From contig CBDDKS010000006.1 in assembly GCA_965230335.1 (NCBI GenBank), forward strand, positions 2,604,001 through 2,668,000: a stretch of DNA of 64,000 nucleotides, given 5' to 3'. Below the pieces are notes generated by a model. The model was not told the origin of the DNA. It did not search any database and worked only from the letters and a program-made list of their open reading frames with translations. The stretch's first letter is position 1; every line of letters starts with the position of its first letter. Shown in pieces: positions 19,024-29,113 of the stretch. This DNA comes from CBDDKS01 sp965230335 (GTDB taxonomy: Bacteria > Pseudomonadota > Gammaproteobacteria > Enterobacterales > Kangiellaceae). The position numbers were made by a program, and so were the translations under genes.

Positions 19024-22000
19024 ATGACTATGATGTTTTTACAAGGTGTTTCTGCCTTATCTGAATTTAGAATACAAAAATTAATTGCTACAATAGCCGA
19101 AGAAGGGGTTTTATTAAAAAACATCACTGCGAAATATGTGTATTGGGTAGCCGTTCAGCATAGTTTGTCTGCCGAGGAACAAAAAACCTTACATGCGTTA
19201 TTGGATGCCAGGGAAGCCGCCGATAATGTCTGTGCAGATGCTTCAGAAAATACGATTTTTTTTAGTGCACCCAGAGTGGGCACCATCTCTCCTTGGTCTT
19301 CAAAAGCTACTGATATATTACATCGTTGCGGATTAACAGCGGTTAAACGGGTAGAGCGGGGTGTTTGTTATCAGGTTGAGTATCAGGAGCAAAATCATTC
19401 ATGCTCGGAATCAGAAAAAACATTGATTGGCAGTGCGTTGCATGATCGAATGACACAAACCTTGTTTTTTCAGATGGCTGATGGAGAGCAGTTATTTGAA
19501 GAAATGTCGCCTAAAGCGGTGACTCTGGTTGATATGTTATCTGGAGGCAAAGCAGCTTTAATTACAGCGAATGATGAACTGGGTTTGGCGTTGGCTGAGG
19601 ATGAGGTCGATTATTTATTTGAACAGTTTACTGTATTGGGGCGTAACCCCAGTGATGTCGAATTAATGATGTTTGCTCAGGCAAACTCTGAACATTGTCG
19701 ACATAAAATTTTTAATGCTTCCTGGACGATTGATAATGAGCAGCAGGCTTTGTCTTTATTTCAGATGATTAAAAATACCTATCAACAAAATAATGACGGT
19801 GTTTTATCAGCCTATAAAGATAATGCTTCAGTGATTGTGGGTGCTGAACAGGAACGTTTATTGATTCAATCGGAAGATCATCGTTACCAATATCAAAAAG
19901 AACCTATTCATATTTTGATGAAAGTGGAGACTCATAATCATCCAACAGCGATATCACCTTATCCTGGTGCATCAACCGGGGCTGGTGGAGAAATTCGTGA
20001 TGAAGGTGCAACGGGTCGAGGTGGAAAACCCAAAGCAGGATTAACCGGGTTTAGTGTATCGAATTTAAATATTCCCGGTGATCAAAAACCTTGGGAACAA
20101 GACTATGGTAAACCCGATCGTATAGTTTCTGCATTGGATATTATGTTGGAAGCGCCTATTGGTGGAGCAGCATTTAATAATGAATTTGGTCGTCCCAATT
20201 TATGTGGTTATTTTCGAACCTTTGAACAAAAACAAGAAGGTCACAGTGGTATTCGAGGCTATCACAAACCCATTATGATTGCGGGTGGTATGGGAAATAT
20301 TCGTGAGCAGGATGTTGAAAAAAAACAGGTGCAACCAGGGCACTATTTAATTGTTTTGGGTGGTCCTGCTATGCTGATTGGTTTAGGTGGTGGTGCGGCA
20401 TCGTCTGTTGCCAGTGGGATGAGTGAGGCAGAACTGGATTTTGCTTCGGTGCAAAGAGACAATCCAGAAATGGAGCGCCGATGTCAGGAGGTGATTGAAC
20501 GTTGTTTCTCTCAAGAAAGTGGTAACCCTATTGCTTTTATTCATGATGTGGGTGCTGGAGGATTATCCAATGCACTACCGGAGTTAGTGCATGACAATGA
20601 CTTGGGTGGGCAATTTGAGTTACGAAAAATCCCTTGCGATGAACCTGGATTAAGTCCATTGGAAATTTGGTGTAATGAAGCGCAAGAACGTTATGTTCTG
20701 GCCGTGAGCAAAGAGGACTTTTCTGATTTTGAAGCCATTTGTCAGCGTGAACAATGTCCTTTTGCGGTTGTGGGTGAAGCCACACAAGAAAATTCGGTCG
20801 TGTTATCGGATGAACATTTTGGTAATAAGCCCATTGATTTACCCATGGATGTATTGTTTGGCAAGCCACCCAAAATGCATCGTGATACCCGGCATGTGAC
20901 ATCAGCGTTTCATAAGCTTCACATCACAGCCACTTTAGACGAACAAGTCGATCGTGTGTTGTCTTTACCCAGTGTAGCCGACAAAAGTTTTTTAATCACC
21001 ATTGGTGATCGTAGCGTGGGCGGTTTAAGTTGTCGTGATCAAATGGTGGGGCCCTGGCAAGTACCTGTTGCAGACTGTGCGGTGACAGCAGGCAGTTTGC
21101 AGTCCAATCGTGGTGAAGCCATGGCGATGGGAGAAAGAACGCCACTCGCTTTATTAAATGCAGCCGCTTCTGCGCGTATGGCTGTTGCAGAATCCATCAC
21201 CAATATTGCATCTGCTAAAATTGAACGATTATCTGATATTAAATTGTCAGCAAACTGGATGTGTGCGGCAGGTTCACCAGGAGAAGATGCCGCTTTATAT
21301 GATGCTGTAAAAGCAGTGGGTATGGCGTTATGCCCAGCATTGGGTATTACCATTCCTGTTGGAAAAGATTCCATGTCGATGAGAACGGTTTGGCAAGACA
21401 AAAGCCCTCAGCAGGATAAAAAGAGTGTCACAGCCCCTTTATCTTTAATTGTTTCTGCATTTGCGCCTGTTACCGATATTCGAAAAAGTTTAACACCACA
21501 ACTTGTGTCCAGCGAAGATGATACTTTACTTATGTTGTTTGATTTAGGGTGTGGTAAAAACCGTTTGGGTGGCTCGGCTTTGGCTCAAGTGTTTAATCAA
21601 TTGGGTGATGCACCTCCTGATTTGGATGAAGCGGAGGATTTAATCCATTTCTTTACGTTGATTCAGTCATTAAATCAACAGGGACTGATATTGGCTTATC
21701 ATGATCGTTCTGATGGTGGATTACTAACGACATTAGTAGAAATGGCTTTTGCTGGAAAAATGGGTTTGGATATTGATTTGTCTGGGTTATCCCATGATCA
21801 CTCAGCGGTCTTGTTTAACGAAGAGTTAGGTGCTGTTATTCAAATTCGGGAAAAAGACAAAGCACAAGTTGAGCAGCTGATACACCGCCACCAGGCATCT
21901 CACTGGGCACATTGTATTGGACAGCCTGTTAACGCACTACAGGTGACCATAAAGCAAGGTGATGAAATATGTTTGCAGCGTCCCTTAATGGATCTGAGAA

Positions 22001-22941
22001 AAATTTGGTCCAGTGTCAGTTACCAAATGCAAAGCTTACGAGATCATCCCGAATGTGCACAGCAAGAATATGATACCAAGTTGAATGAAGATGATCCTGG
22101 ATTAACGACATCTTTAACATTTGATATGAATGAAGACATTGCTCATGGTTTTATTCAATCAGGTGTACGTCCCAAAGTTGCCATTTTGAGAGAGCAAGGG
22201 GTGAACAGTCACATGGAAATGGCTGCTGCATTTATGAAAGCCGGTTTTGAGGCTATCGATGTGCATATGAGTGATTTACTCTCTTCCCGTGTGGATTTAT
22301 CCATGTTTAAAGGTCTGGTTGCTTGTGGCGGTTTTTCTTATGGAGACGTTTTAGGTGCAGGACAGGGTTGGGCAAAATCTATTTTGTTTAATACAAAAAT
22401 GAGCGATATGTTCCAAACTTTTTTTCAGAGACAGGATGCGTTTTCTCTGGGTATTTGTAATGGTTGTCAAATGTTATCCCATTTAAAAGAGTTAATTCCT
22501 GGTGCGGAACATTGGCCACAATTTGTACGTAACCGTTCCGAACAATTTGAAGCACGTTTGTCTTTGGTTAAAATTGAAAATTCATCATCAATCTTTATGC
22601 AGGGTATGTCGGGTTCTTATTTACCTGTCGTGGTTTCCCATGGGGAAGGTCAGGCTGTTTTTGATTCTGAGGTAGCATTACACAGTGTTAATACCTCTGG
22701 TCAGGTGACAGCACGTTTTATTGATCATAGGGGTGATATTACTATGATGTATCCCCACAATCCCAATGGCTCACCTCAGGGGATTACCGGATTAACCAAC
22801 GAAGATGGCCGTATCATGATCATGATGCCTCATCCAGAACGCACACAACGTAGTTTACAACATTCCTGGTGTCCTGAAACATGGCAGGAAGATGGTCCTT
22901 GGATGAGAATGTTTCGGAATGCCCGGGTCTGGACGTCATAA
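19024..22941 (+). CDS. purL: Phosphoribosylformylglycinamidine synthase
   Basis: PurL catalyses the fourth step of purine synthesis, using glutamine and ATP. At 1305 residues it is the large single-chain form of gammaproteobacteria. The synthetase part has 'THNHPTAISPYPGASTGAGG' and 'GATGRGGKPKAG'. The C-terminal class I glutaminase has the nucleophile Cys in 'LGICNGCQML', the channel motif 'GGFSYGDVLGAGQGWA' and the His-Glu of 'MMPHPERTQRS'. ATGs at 19024, 19030 and 19033 are all possible starts; GAGAG lies just upstream and suits 19030 equally well. It stands alone, followed by a ~215-base gap. Confidence 0.97.
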   Translation: MTMMFLQGVSALSEFRIQKLIATIAEEGVLLKNITAKYVYWVAVQHSLSAEEQKTLHALLDAREAADNVCADASENTIFFSAPRVGTISPWSSKATDILHRCGLTAVKRVERGVCYQVEYQEQNHSCSESEKTLIGSALHDRMTQTLFFQMADGEQLFEEMSPKAVTLVDMLSGGKAALITANDELGLALAEDEVDYLFEQFTVLGRNPSDVELMMFAQANSEHCRHKIFNASWTIDNEQQALSLFQMIKNTYQQNNDGVLSAYKDNASVIVGAEQERLLIQSEDHRYQYQKEPIHILMKVETHNHPTAISPYPGASTGAGGEIRDEGATGRGGKPKAGLTGFSVSNLNIPGDQKPWEQDYGKPDRIVSALDIMLEAPIGGAAFNNEFGRPNLCGYFRTFEQKQEGHSGIRGYHKPIMIAGGMGNIREQDVEKKQVQPGHYLIVLGGPAMLIGLGGGAASSVASGMSEAELDFASVQRDNPEMERRCQEVIERCFSQESGNPIAFIHDVGAGGLSNALPELVHDNDLGGQFELRKIPCDEPGLSPLEIWCNEAQERYVLAVSKEDFSDFEAICQREQCPFAVVGEATQENSVVLSDEHFGNKPIDLPMDVLFGKPPKMHRDTRHVTSAFHKLHITATLDEQVDRVLSLPSVADKSFLITIGDRSVGGLSCRDQMVGPWQVPVADCAVTAGSLQSNRGEAMAMGERTPLALLNAAASARMAVAESITNIASAKIERLSDIKLSANWMCAAGSPGEDAALYDAVKAVGMALCPALGITIPVGKDSMSMRTVWQDKSPQQDKKSVTAPLSLIVSAFAPVTDIRKSLTPQLVSSEDDTLLMLFDLGCGKNRLGGSALAQVFNQLGDAPPDLDEAEDLIHFFTLIQSLNQQGLILAYHDRSDGGLLTTLVEMAFAGKMGLDIDLSGLSHDHSAVLFNEELGAVIQIREKDKAQVEQLIHRHQASHWAHCIGQPVNALQVTIKQGDEICLQRPLMDLRKIWSSVSYQMQSLRDHPECAQQEYDTKLNEDDPGLTTSLTFDMNEDIAHGFIQSGVRPKVAILREQGVNSHMEMAAAFMKAGFEAIDVHMSDLLSSRVDLSMFKGLVACGGFSYGDVLGAGQGWAKSILFNTKMSDMFQTFFQRQDAFSLGICNGCQMLSHLKELIPGAEHWPQFVRNRSEQFEARLSLVKIENSSSIFMQGMSGSYLPVVVSHGEGQAVFDSEVALHSVNTSGQVTARFIDHRGDITMMYPHNPNGSPQGITGLTNEDGRIMIMMPHPERTQRSLQHSWCPETWQEDGPWMRMFRNARVWTS

Positions 22942-23023
22942 ACCAGACCATTTTATGATGTTTTTGACAATTTTATAAACCGTCAATGTAACTTTGTCGA
23001 TAGTCACAGCGTCATAGAAGCCA

Positions 23024-23117
23024 TGGTCATGTTATACAAGAACTTGATAGACAATCAGAGTTGGTTTTATAGAAGATAGCCATAGAGATAGCTTTATAGA
23101 CAGTCATAGAGTGGTTA
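23024..23117. repeat. Imperfect AT-rich repeats upstream of gshA
   Basis: Related short words occur between purL and gshA: 'ATAGACAATCAGAG', 'ATAGACAGTCATAGAG', 'CATAGAAGCCAT' and 'CATAGAGATAGCT'. The units are irregular in length and spacing. They could be decayed tandem repeats or regulator sites; nothing recognisable was matched. Confidence 0.3.
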
Positions 23118-23157
23118 TTCAAGAAAGTCTGATAATTCAAACAAAGTGAGAGTGATA

Positions 23158-24711
23158 ATGACATCACAAGAAAGACAGTTTTGGAAAGAAGAGGCCGTTG
23201 AGTTTATTGCCGGCATTCAACGTGGTCTAGAGAAAGAAAGCCTTCGGGTGAATCGTGATGGCCACATTTCACAAAAGCCACATCCCAGCGCGTTAGGTTC
23301 TGCATTGACGCATCCTTTTATTACTACGGATTACTCTGAAGCACTGCTTGAGTTTATTACGCCACCAACAACAGAAAGGAAAGCACCTTTAGAAGAATTA
23401 AAACAGATTCATCAATATGTGTATCATTATTTGGGAGATGAAGTACTTTGGTGTACCAGTATGCCTTGTGTGATGGGTGATGAAGCCCAAATTCCCATTG
23501 CACAGTATGGTTCATCCAATAGTGCCAGAATGAAAACCATTTACCGCAAAGGGTTGGGGCATCGATACGGCCGTTTAATGCAAACCATTGCCGGAGTGCA
23601 TTATAACTTTTCATTTTCAGAAAGTTTATGGCAAAGATTATATGATATTGCAAAACCTGAGGTGTCTTTACAGGATTTTCGTTCACAGCGTTATATGGGA
23701 TTGATTCGTAACTTTCAAAGAATGAGCTGGTTAATACCCTATTTGTTTGGCGCTTCTCCTGCGTTATGTGATTCATTTTTAAAAGGACGCCCTACTTATT
23801 TAAAACAATTAACGCCCGGAACACGTTATGGCAAATATGCCACGTCATTACGCTTGAGTGATTTGGGATATCAAAACAGTGCTCAGTCTGCTTTGAAGGT
23901 CAGTTTTAATTCGTTGGATGAATACATTAATGCATTGGAGTATGCCATTCGTACGGATGATCCTTATTATCGGGAAATTGGTATTTTAGTTGAAGGAGAA
24001 TACCGACAACTGAACAGTCATTTGTTGCAAATAGAAAATGAATATTATGGCAGTATTCGACCCAAACGAGTCAGTCAGTCTGGCATACGTCCTACAAAAG
24101 CATTGCGAGAGGGCGGTATTGAATATATAGAAGTGCGTTCACTGGATTTGAATCCTTTTTCACCGATTGGTGTATCGCAAGAGAGTTTGAATTTTATTGA
24201 TATGTTATTACTCTATTGTTTAAAACAGCCTTCACCGCCTATTACCGATCGTGAGTGTGCCGAAATTCAACAAAATCTTAAGCGGGTTGTCAGGCATGGT
24301 CGAGATCCTGAATTACATTTTTTGAGTTGCAATCGGGAAGTGGCTTTTAAAGAGGTAGCTCAAAAACTCTTAACTGGATTTATAGAGATAGCGAATTTAT
24401 TTGATAAAGGTTATCAGGTATCTGATTTTTCACAAACAATGGAAGCCATGTTTGCGTGTATTGAATCACCTGAACAGTGTTTGTCTGCCAAGTTACTTGA
24501 AGAAATAGAACAACAGCAAAAAGGTTTTTTCCCTTATATGTTAAATTTATCCAGACAACATGGAGCCAGTATTCGTCAATGGCCTTTAAAGCAAAATGAT
24601 TTGCAAGCGTTTGATGAAGTTTCTTCAGTATCGCTGCGTAAACAACATCAGTTAGAAAAGGATAAGAGTAAGTCTTTTGAAGATTTTCTGGCAGATTACT
24701 ATCGGGATTAG
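23158..24711 (+). CDS. gshA: Glutamate--cysteine ligase
   Basis: GshA makes gamma-glutamylcysteine, the rate-limiting step of glutathione synthesis. The N-terminal 'GIQRGLEKESLRVN' is the proteobacterial type 1 signature. 'TTDYSEALLEFITPP', 'AGVHYNFSFSE' and 'EYIEVRSLDLNPFSPIG' are further family blocks around the ATP and substrate sites. I chose ATG 23158, which has GAGAG five bases upstream, over GTG 23146. The length (~517 residues) matches E. coli GshA (518). It is monocistronic by spacing: 216 bases from purL and ~270 from pyrG. Confidence 0.96.
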   Translation: MTSQERQFWKEEAVEFIAGIQRGLEKESLRVNRDGHISQKPHPSALGSALTHPFITTDYSEALLEFITPPTTERKAPLEELKQIHQYVYHYLGDEVLWCTSMPCVMGDEAQIPIAQYGSSNSARMKTIYRKGLGHRYGRLMQTIAGVHYNFSFSESLWQRLYDIAKPEVSLQDFRSQRYMGLIRNFQRMSWLIPYLFGASPALCDSFLKGRPTYLKQLTPGTRYGKYATSLRLSDLGYQNSAQSALKVSFNSLDEYINALEYAIRTDDPYYREIGILVEGEYRQLNSHLLQIENEYYGSIRPKRVSQSGIRPTKALREGGIEYIEVRSLDLNPFSPIGVSQESLNFIDMLLLYCLKQPSPPITDRECAEIQQNLKRVVRHGRDPELHFLSCNREVAFKEVAQKLLTGFIEIANLFDKGYQVSDFSQTMEAMFACIESPEQCLSAKLLEEIEQQQKGFFPYMLNLSRQHGASIRQWPLKQNDLQAFDEVSSVSLRKQHQLEKDKSKSFEDFLADYYRD

Positions 24712-24828
24712 TCAAAAATACCCTCAAAAGGTGTGAATCATACCCGTATAAAAGGCTACGCACAGGCTTTGGTTTTTGATATACTAGTATCCCGTCCAAG
24801 TTATCATTTTCTTAGTTATATCCATACT

Positions 24829-24914
24829 ATCTAAAAATAGATAAGTATTCACATCCATATTTTGATGATCTAAGAATACATGGTTGTCTAAGAATATCTG
24901 GTGATCTAAGAATC
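24829..24914 (+). repeat. Direct repeats in the pyrG leader
   Basis: The unit GATCTAAGAATA recurs at 24867-24879, 24886-24898 (GTCTAAGAATATC) and 24903-24914, starting 19 and 17 bases apart. A weaker version (ATCTAAAAATAG) lies at 24829. The near two-turn spacing would place the units on the same face of the helix, as expected of operators, but no regulator is known for it. Confidence 0.5.
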
Positions 24915-24979
24915 GGTATGGTAATCGCTGTCAAAATTGCCATATTCAGTCTTTTATTTGAATATTTAGGTTGGTATTC

Positions 24980-26617
24980 ATGACAACAAAATATATTTTT
25001 GTCACTGGCGGTGTCGTTTCATCTTTAGGAAAAGGGATAGCATCGGCTTCTTTAGCAGCAGTTTTAGAAGCGCGAGATTTAAAAGTGACCTTATTAAAAC
25101 TTGACCCTTATATCAATGTTGACCCTGGTACTATGAGTCCTTTTCAGCATGGTGAAGTGTATGTGACAGAGGACGGTGCCGAAACAGATTTAGACCTGGG
25201 TCATTATGAACGCTTTGTGCGTACACCCATGTTGAAAAAGAATAATTTTACAACAGGCCAGGTGTATGCCGATGTTCTTAAAAAAGAGCGTAGAGGTGAT
25301 TATCTGGGAGGCACAGTTCAGGTGATTCCTCATATTACGGATGAGATAAAAAATAAAATAAAACTGGGTGCACAAGGTGCTGATGTCGCTATGGTTGAAA
25401 TTGGCGGTACAGTGGGTGATATTGAATCTTTGCCCTTTCTTGAAGCTATCCGACAATTAGGGTACGAGCTGGGCAAGAAGCACGCACTGTTTATGCATTT
25501 GACATTGCTGCCCTATATTGCAACGGCGGGTGAACTCAAAACGAAACCCACCCAACATTCTGTTAAAGAACTACGATCGATTGGTATTCAACCTGATATT
25601 CTAGTTTGCCGTTCTGATCGATTATTGCCAGCTGGAGAAAGAGCAAAAATAGCCTTGTTTACCAATGTTGAAGAAAAAGCGGTTATATCAATGAAAGATG
25701 TTGATAGCATTTATCGTATTCCTTCATTGTTACATCAACAGAGTCTGGATCAACTGATTTGTGATCGTTTTGAGTTGGATGTTAAACCAGCTGACCTGGT
25801 TGAATGGGAGCAGGTGTTGTATGCCCAGGCAAATCCTAATGGTGAAGTAGTTATTGCCATGGTTGGTAAATATATGGAACTGGCTGACGCTTATAAATCA
25901 CTGAATGAAGCATTGATTCATGCCGGTTTAAAAAACCGACTCTCTGTGAGTATTCAATATATTGATGCTGCAGATGTTGAAAAAAATGGTGCTGACATAT
26001 TAAAAGATGCAGATGCGATTTTGATACCTGGTGGTTTTGGTGAGCGAGGTGTTGAAGGTAAAATTTTATCTGCTCGTTATGCTCGTGAAAACAAAGTTCC
26101 CTTTTTGGGTATTTGTCTGGGCCTACAGGTTGCTGTTATTGAATATGCCCGTCATGTTGCAGGTTTGGAGTCAGCTCATAGTACAGAGTTTGATCCCAAT
26201 ACGCCTCATCCTGTAGTCGGTTTGATTACGGAATGGACCAACCTTGATGGTACCAAAGAAATGAGAGATAAAGACTCTGATTTGGGAGGCACCATGAGGC
26301 TAGGCGCACAACCTTCAGAGCTGATAGAGGATTCATTATTAAGTCGTATTTATGAGGCAACTCAAGTGAATGAACGTCATCGTCACAGGTACGAAGTTAA
26401 TAATCATTATTTGGAACAACTCGAAAAACACGGCTTTAAAGTATCAGGATTTTCTTTGGAACAGCATTTGGTGGAGACCATTGAATTGCCTGATCATCCT
26501 TGGTACATTGCCTGCCAGTTTCATCCGGAATTTACCTCAACACCACGGGATGGACACCCTTTGTTTACTGCATTTATTGCCGCTGCACGTGATTACAGTA
26601 AAGAACGTCACGTTTAA
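24980..26617 (+). CDS. pyrG: CTP synthase
   Basis: PyrG aminates UTP to CTP with glutamine and ATP. The synthetase domain opens with 'KYIFVTGGVVSSLGKGIASA' and contains 'KLDPYINVDPGTMSP'. The glutaminase domain has the Cys in 'FLGICLGLQ' and the His-Glu pair in 'ACQFHPEFTSTP'. I chose ATG 24980, which gives 545 residues, the same as E. coli PyrG, with TTAGG about 10 bases upstream. It heads the conserved pyrG-kdsA-eno-ftsB-ispD-ispF run and is preceded by a set of direct repeats. Confidence 0.97.
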   Translation: MTTKYIFVTGGVVSSLGKGIASASLAAVLEARDLKVTLLKLDPYINVDPGTMSPFQHGEVYVTEDGAETDLDLGHYERFVRTPMLKKNNFTTGQVYADVLKKERRGDYLGGTVQVIPHITDEIKNKIKLGAQGADVAMVEIGGTVGDIESLPFLEAIRQLGYELGKKHALFMHLTLLPYIATAGELKTKPTQHSVKELRSIGIQPDILVCRSDRLLPAGERAKIALFTNVEEKAVISMKDVDSIYRIPSLLHQQSLDQLICDRFELDVKPADLVEWEQVLYAQANPNGEVVIAMVGKYMELADAYKSLNEALIHAGLKNRLSVSIQYIDAADVEKNGADILKDADAILIPGGFGERGVEGKILSARYARENKVPFLGICLGLQVAVIEYARHVAGLESAHSTEFDPNTPHPVVGLITEWTNLDGTKEMRDKDSDLGGTMRLGAQPSELIEDSLLSRIYEATQVNERHRHRYEVNNHYLEQLEKHGFKVSGFSLEQHLVETIELPDHPWYIACQFHPEFTSTPRDGHPLFTAFIAAARDYSKERHV

Positions 26618-26633
26618 AGAGACAGGTTAAAAT

Positions 26634-27482
26634 ATGATGAAGTTATGTGATTTTAAAGTAGGTATTGAACAGCCTTTATTTTTAATTGCCGGACCTTGTG
26701 CCATTGAAAGTGAACAATTGGCTATAGACACTGCCGGTTATTTAAAAGAAGTGACACAAAAATTAGATATTCCTTTTATTTATAAATCCAGCTTTGATAA
26801 AGCAAATCGCACATCCCATACCAGCTTTCGTGGAGTAGGTTTAGAAGAAGGATTAAGAGTTTTACAATTGGTTAAAGAGTCCGTTGGTGTGCCAGTATTA
26901 ACTGATGTTCATGAAGACACACCGATTGATGAAGTGGCATCCGTAGTTGATGTCATGCAAACACCGGCATTTTTGGTTCGTCAAACCAATTTTATCCAGA
27001 GAGTGTGTCGGGCAGGTAAGCCTGTGAATATTAAAAAAGGCCAGTTTCAGGCTCCCGGAGACATGTTACAGGTGGTGGCAAAAGCAAAAGCTGTTGGAAA
27101 CGAACAGATTATGGTCTGCGAAAGAGGCGTTTCCTTTGGCTATAATACCCTGGTATCTGATATGCGGGGCCTTGCCATCATGAGAGCAACCCAATGCCCT
27201 GTGGTTTATGATGCCACACATTCTGTGCAACAACCGGGTGGATTGGGGGCAAGTTCGGGCGGTCAAAGAGAGTTTGTGCCTGTGTTGGCCAGAGCTGCTG
27301 TGGCCGCTGGTGTTGCGGGTATTTTTATGGAGACTCATCCAGAACCCGATAAAGCAAAAAGTGATGGTCCCAATTCATTTCCTATGTACGATATTCATCG
27401 ATTACTTGAAACGCTTATACAGATTGATAAGCAGGTCAAGTCCGATGGATTTATTGAGCATGAACTCATGAAAACAAACTAA
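26634..27482 (+). CDS. kdsA: 3-deoxy-8-phosphooctulonate (KDO-8-P) synthase
   Basis: KdsA condenses arabinose 5-phosphate with phosphoenolpyruvate for lipopolysaccharide core sugar synthesis. Characteristic blocks are 'FLIAGPCAIES', 'IYKSSFDKANRTS', 'VLTDVHEDTPI', 'VNIKKGQFQAPGDM' and 'VYDATHSVQQPGG'. At 282 residues it matches the family. It follows pyrG by only 16 bases and precedes eno by ~30, so the three are almost certainly cotranscribed. ATG 26637 is an equally possible start. Confidence 0.97.
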   Translation: MMKLCDFKVGIEQPLFLIAGPCAIESEQLAIDTAGYLKEVTQKLDIPFIYKSSFDKANRTSHTSFRGVGLEEGLRVLQLVKESVGVPVLTDVHEDTPIDEVASVVDVMQTPAFLVRQTNFIQRVCRAGKPVNIKKGQFQAPGDMLQVVAKAKAVGNEQIMVCERGVSFGYNTLVSDMRGLAIMRATQCPVVYDATHSVQQPGGLGASSGGQREFVPVLARAAVAAGVAGIFMETHPEPDKAKSDGPNSFPMYDIHRLLETLIQIDKQVKSDGFIEHELMKTN

Positions 27483-27511
27483 TTCAAGAGATGTCAATTT
27501 CGGAGTAATCA

Positions 27512-28795
27512 ATGACAGTCATTACCGATGTAAGAGCAAGAGAAGTATTAGATTCACGAGGCAACCCTACGGTTGAAGCCGATGTTATTTTGCAGGGAGA
27601 CATTATGGGTTCGGCCTGTTCGCCATCAGGTGCTTCCACCGGTGCACGGGAAGCTTTAGAGTTACGTGATGGCGATACCTCCCGTTATCGTGGTAAAGGG
27701 GTACTGAAAGCCGTCGGTCATATTCAGGGCAGTATTCGGGAGGCATTGATTGGCAAAGACATTGAAGATTTGAACAAGATTGACCAAATCATGTTGGACT
27801 TGGATGCGACCGATAATAAAAGTCATTTAGGGGCTAATGCCATACTGGCCGTTTCACTTGCTGCAGCCAAAGCAGCGGCTTTGGCGTTTCATCGTCCACT
27901 GTATCAGCAAATTCATCCAACGGGTCACTATCGAATGCCGGTACCCATGATGAATATTATTAATGGTGGTGCACATGCTGATAATACGATTGATATACAG
28001 GAGTTCATGATTTTACCGGTGGGTATGCCGACATTTTCTGAAGCTCTGAGATCCAGTACCGAGGTGTTTCATGAGTTACGCAAGGTGCTGCGTGAAAAAA
28101 AATTAAATACAGCCGTTGGCGACGAAGGTGGGTTTGCGCCTAATCTGGCATCGACAGAAGCTGCCGTAGAAGCCATTGTACAGGCCACTGAAAGAGCTGG
28201 TTATCGTTTGGGGGAAGACTTCTGGCTAGGGCTTGATGTCGCCAGTTCAGAATTTTACCGAGATGGCCATTATCATTTGGAAGGTGAAGGACAATCCTTA
28301 ACATCATCTGAGTTTGTGGGTTATTTAAAAGACCTGGTGGATCGTTACCCCATTATTTCTATTGAAGATGGCATGGATGAAAATGACTGGACGGGTTGGA
28401 AGCAGTTGACAGAAGCTTTGGGTGATAGAGTGCAATTGGTGGGTGATGATTTGTTTGTCACCAATACTGAAATATTAAAAGAAGGTATTGAAAAAAATAT
28501 CGCCAATTCCATTTTAATCAAAGTGAATCAAATTGGGTCATTATCAGAAACTCTGGCTGCGGTAAATTTGGCTCAAGAATCAGGCTATAGTGCGGTTATT
28601 TCCCATCGTTCGGGTGAAACAGAAGATACAACCATTGCTGATTTAGCTGTTGCAACGGGTGCTGGTCAAATTAAAACAGGGTCGGTGTGTCGTAGCGATA
28701 GGGTTGCAAAATATAACCGATTGCTTAGAATTGAAGAAATGCTTGGTGAAAATGCAATTTATCCAGGTAAAACGGCATTTGCTTGTTTACGTTGA
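27512..28795 (+). CDS. eno: Enolase
   Basis: Enolase interconverts 2-phosphoglycerate and phosphoenolpyruvate; in gammaproteobacteria it can also be part of the RNA degradosome. 'VLDSRGNPTVEADV', 'PSGASTGAREALELRDGD', 'AVGDEGGFAPNL', 'ISIEDGMDENDW' and 'ISHRSGETEDTTIADLAV' are the diagnostic blocks, including the Mg-binding and catalytic Lys regions. The 427-residue length is standard. CGGAG lies 6-8 bases before the ATG. It sits between kdsA and ftsB as in many gammaproteobacteria. Confidence 0.98.
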   Translation: MTVITDVRAREVLDSRGNPTVEADVILQGDIMGSACSPSGASTGAREALELRDGDTSRYRGKGVLKAVGHIQGSIREALIGKDIEDLNKIDQIMLDLDATDNKSHLGANAILAVSLAAAKAAALAFHRPLYQQIHPTGHYRMPVPMMNIINGGAHADNTIDIQEFMILPVGMPTFSEALRSSTEVFHELRKVLREKKLNTAVGDEGGFAPNLASTEAAVEAIVQATERAGYRLGEDFWLGLDVASSEFYRDGHYHLEGEGQSLTSSEFVGYLKDLVDRYPIISIEDGMDENDWTGWKQLTEALGDRVQLVGDDLFVTNTEILKEGIEKNIANSILIKVNQIGSLSETLAAVNLAQESGYSAVISHRSGETEDTTIADLAVATGAGQIKTGSVCRSDRVAKYNRLLRIEEMLGENAIYPGKTAFACLR

Positions 28796-28825
28796 GATTT
28801 TGCTGATTGATGTTGGGGTAATGTC

Positions 28826-29104
28826 ATGAAATGGCTGGCACTCACTTTACTATTTCTTACAGCGATAATGCAATTACGCTTGTGGTCAAGTGATGGTGGT
28901 GTCAGACAGCTGGAACAACTGGAAAAAAGTGTTGCTGAACATCAACGGGTGAATCAGCTATTGAAACAACGCAATCAGGAATTAATGAAGCAGGTGCAGG
29001 CATTGAAAGAAAGTGATGATGCGATTGAGCACTATGCCCGCGCCAGGGAAAGTATGATTAAACAGGGAGAAACCTTTTATCGCTTTGTGTCTAAAAAAGA
29101 TTAA
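28826..29104 (+). CDS. ftsB: Cell division protein FtsB
   Basis: FtsB joins FtsL and FtsQ in the divisome at the inner membrane. The 92-residue protein has a short cytoplasmic start, one transmembrane helix (~3-18) and a coiled coil (~27-65, Leu/Gln-rich heptads such as 'LEQLEKSVAEHQRVNQLLKQ'). 'ALKESDDAIEHYARARESMI' resembles the conserved 'E..AR..L' end of FtsB. Identification rests on size, topology and its place between eno and ispD. Confidence 0.9.
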   Translation: MKWLALTLLFLTAIMQLRLWSSDGGVRQLEQLEKSVAEHQRVNQLLKQRNQELMKQVQALKESDDAIEHYARARESMIKQGETFYRFVSKKD

Positions 29105-29113
29105 GTAGAGAAT

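Noticed and set aside
24829..24914. CRISPR-like array before pyrG
   Set aside because: Units are only ~12 bases, imperfect, with 5-7 base gaps, and no cas genes are near.
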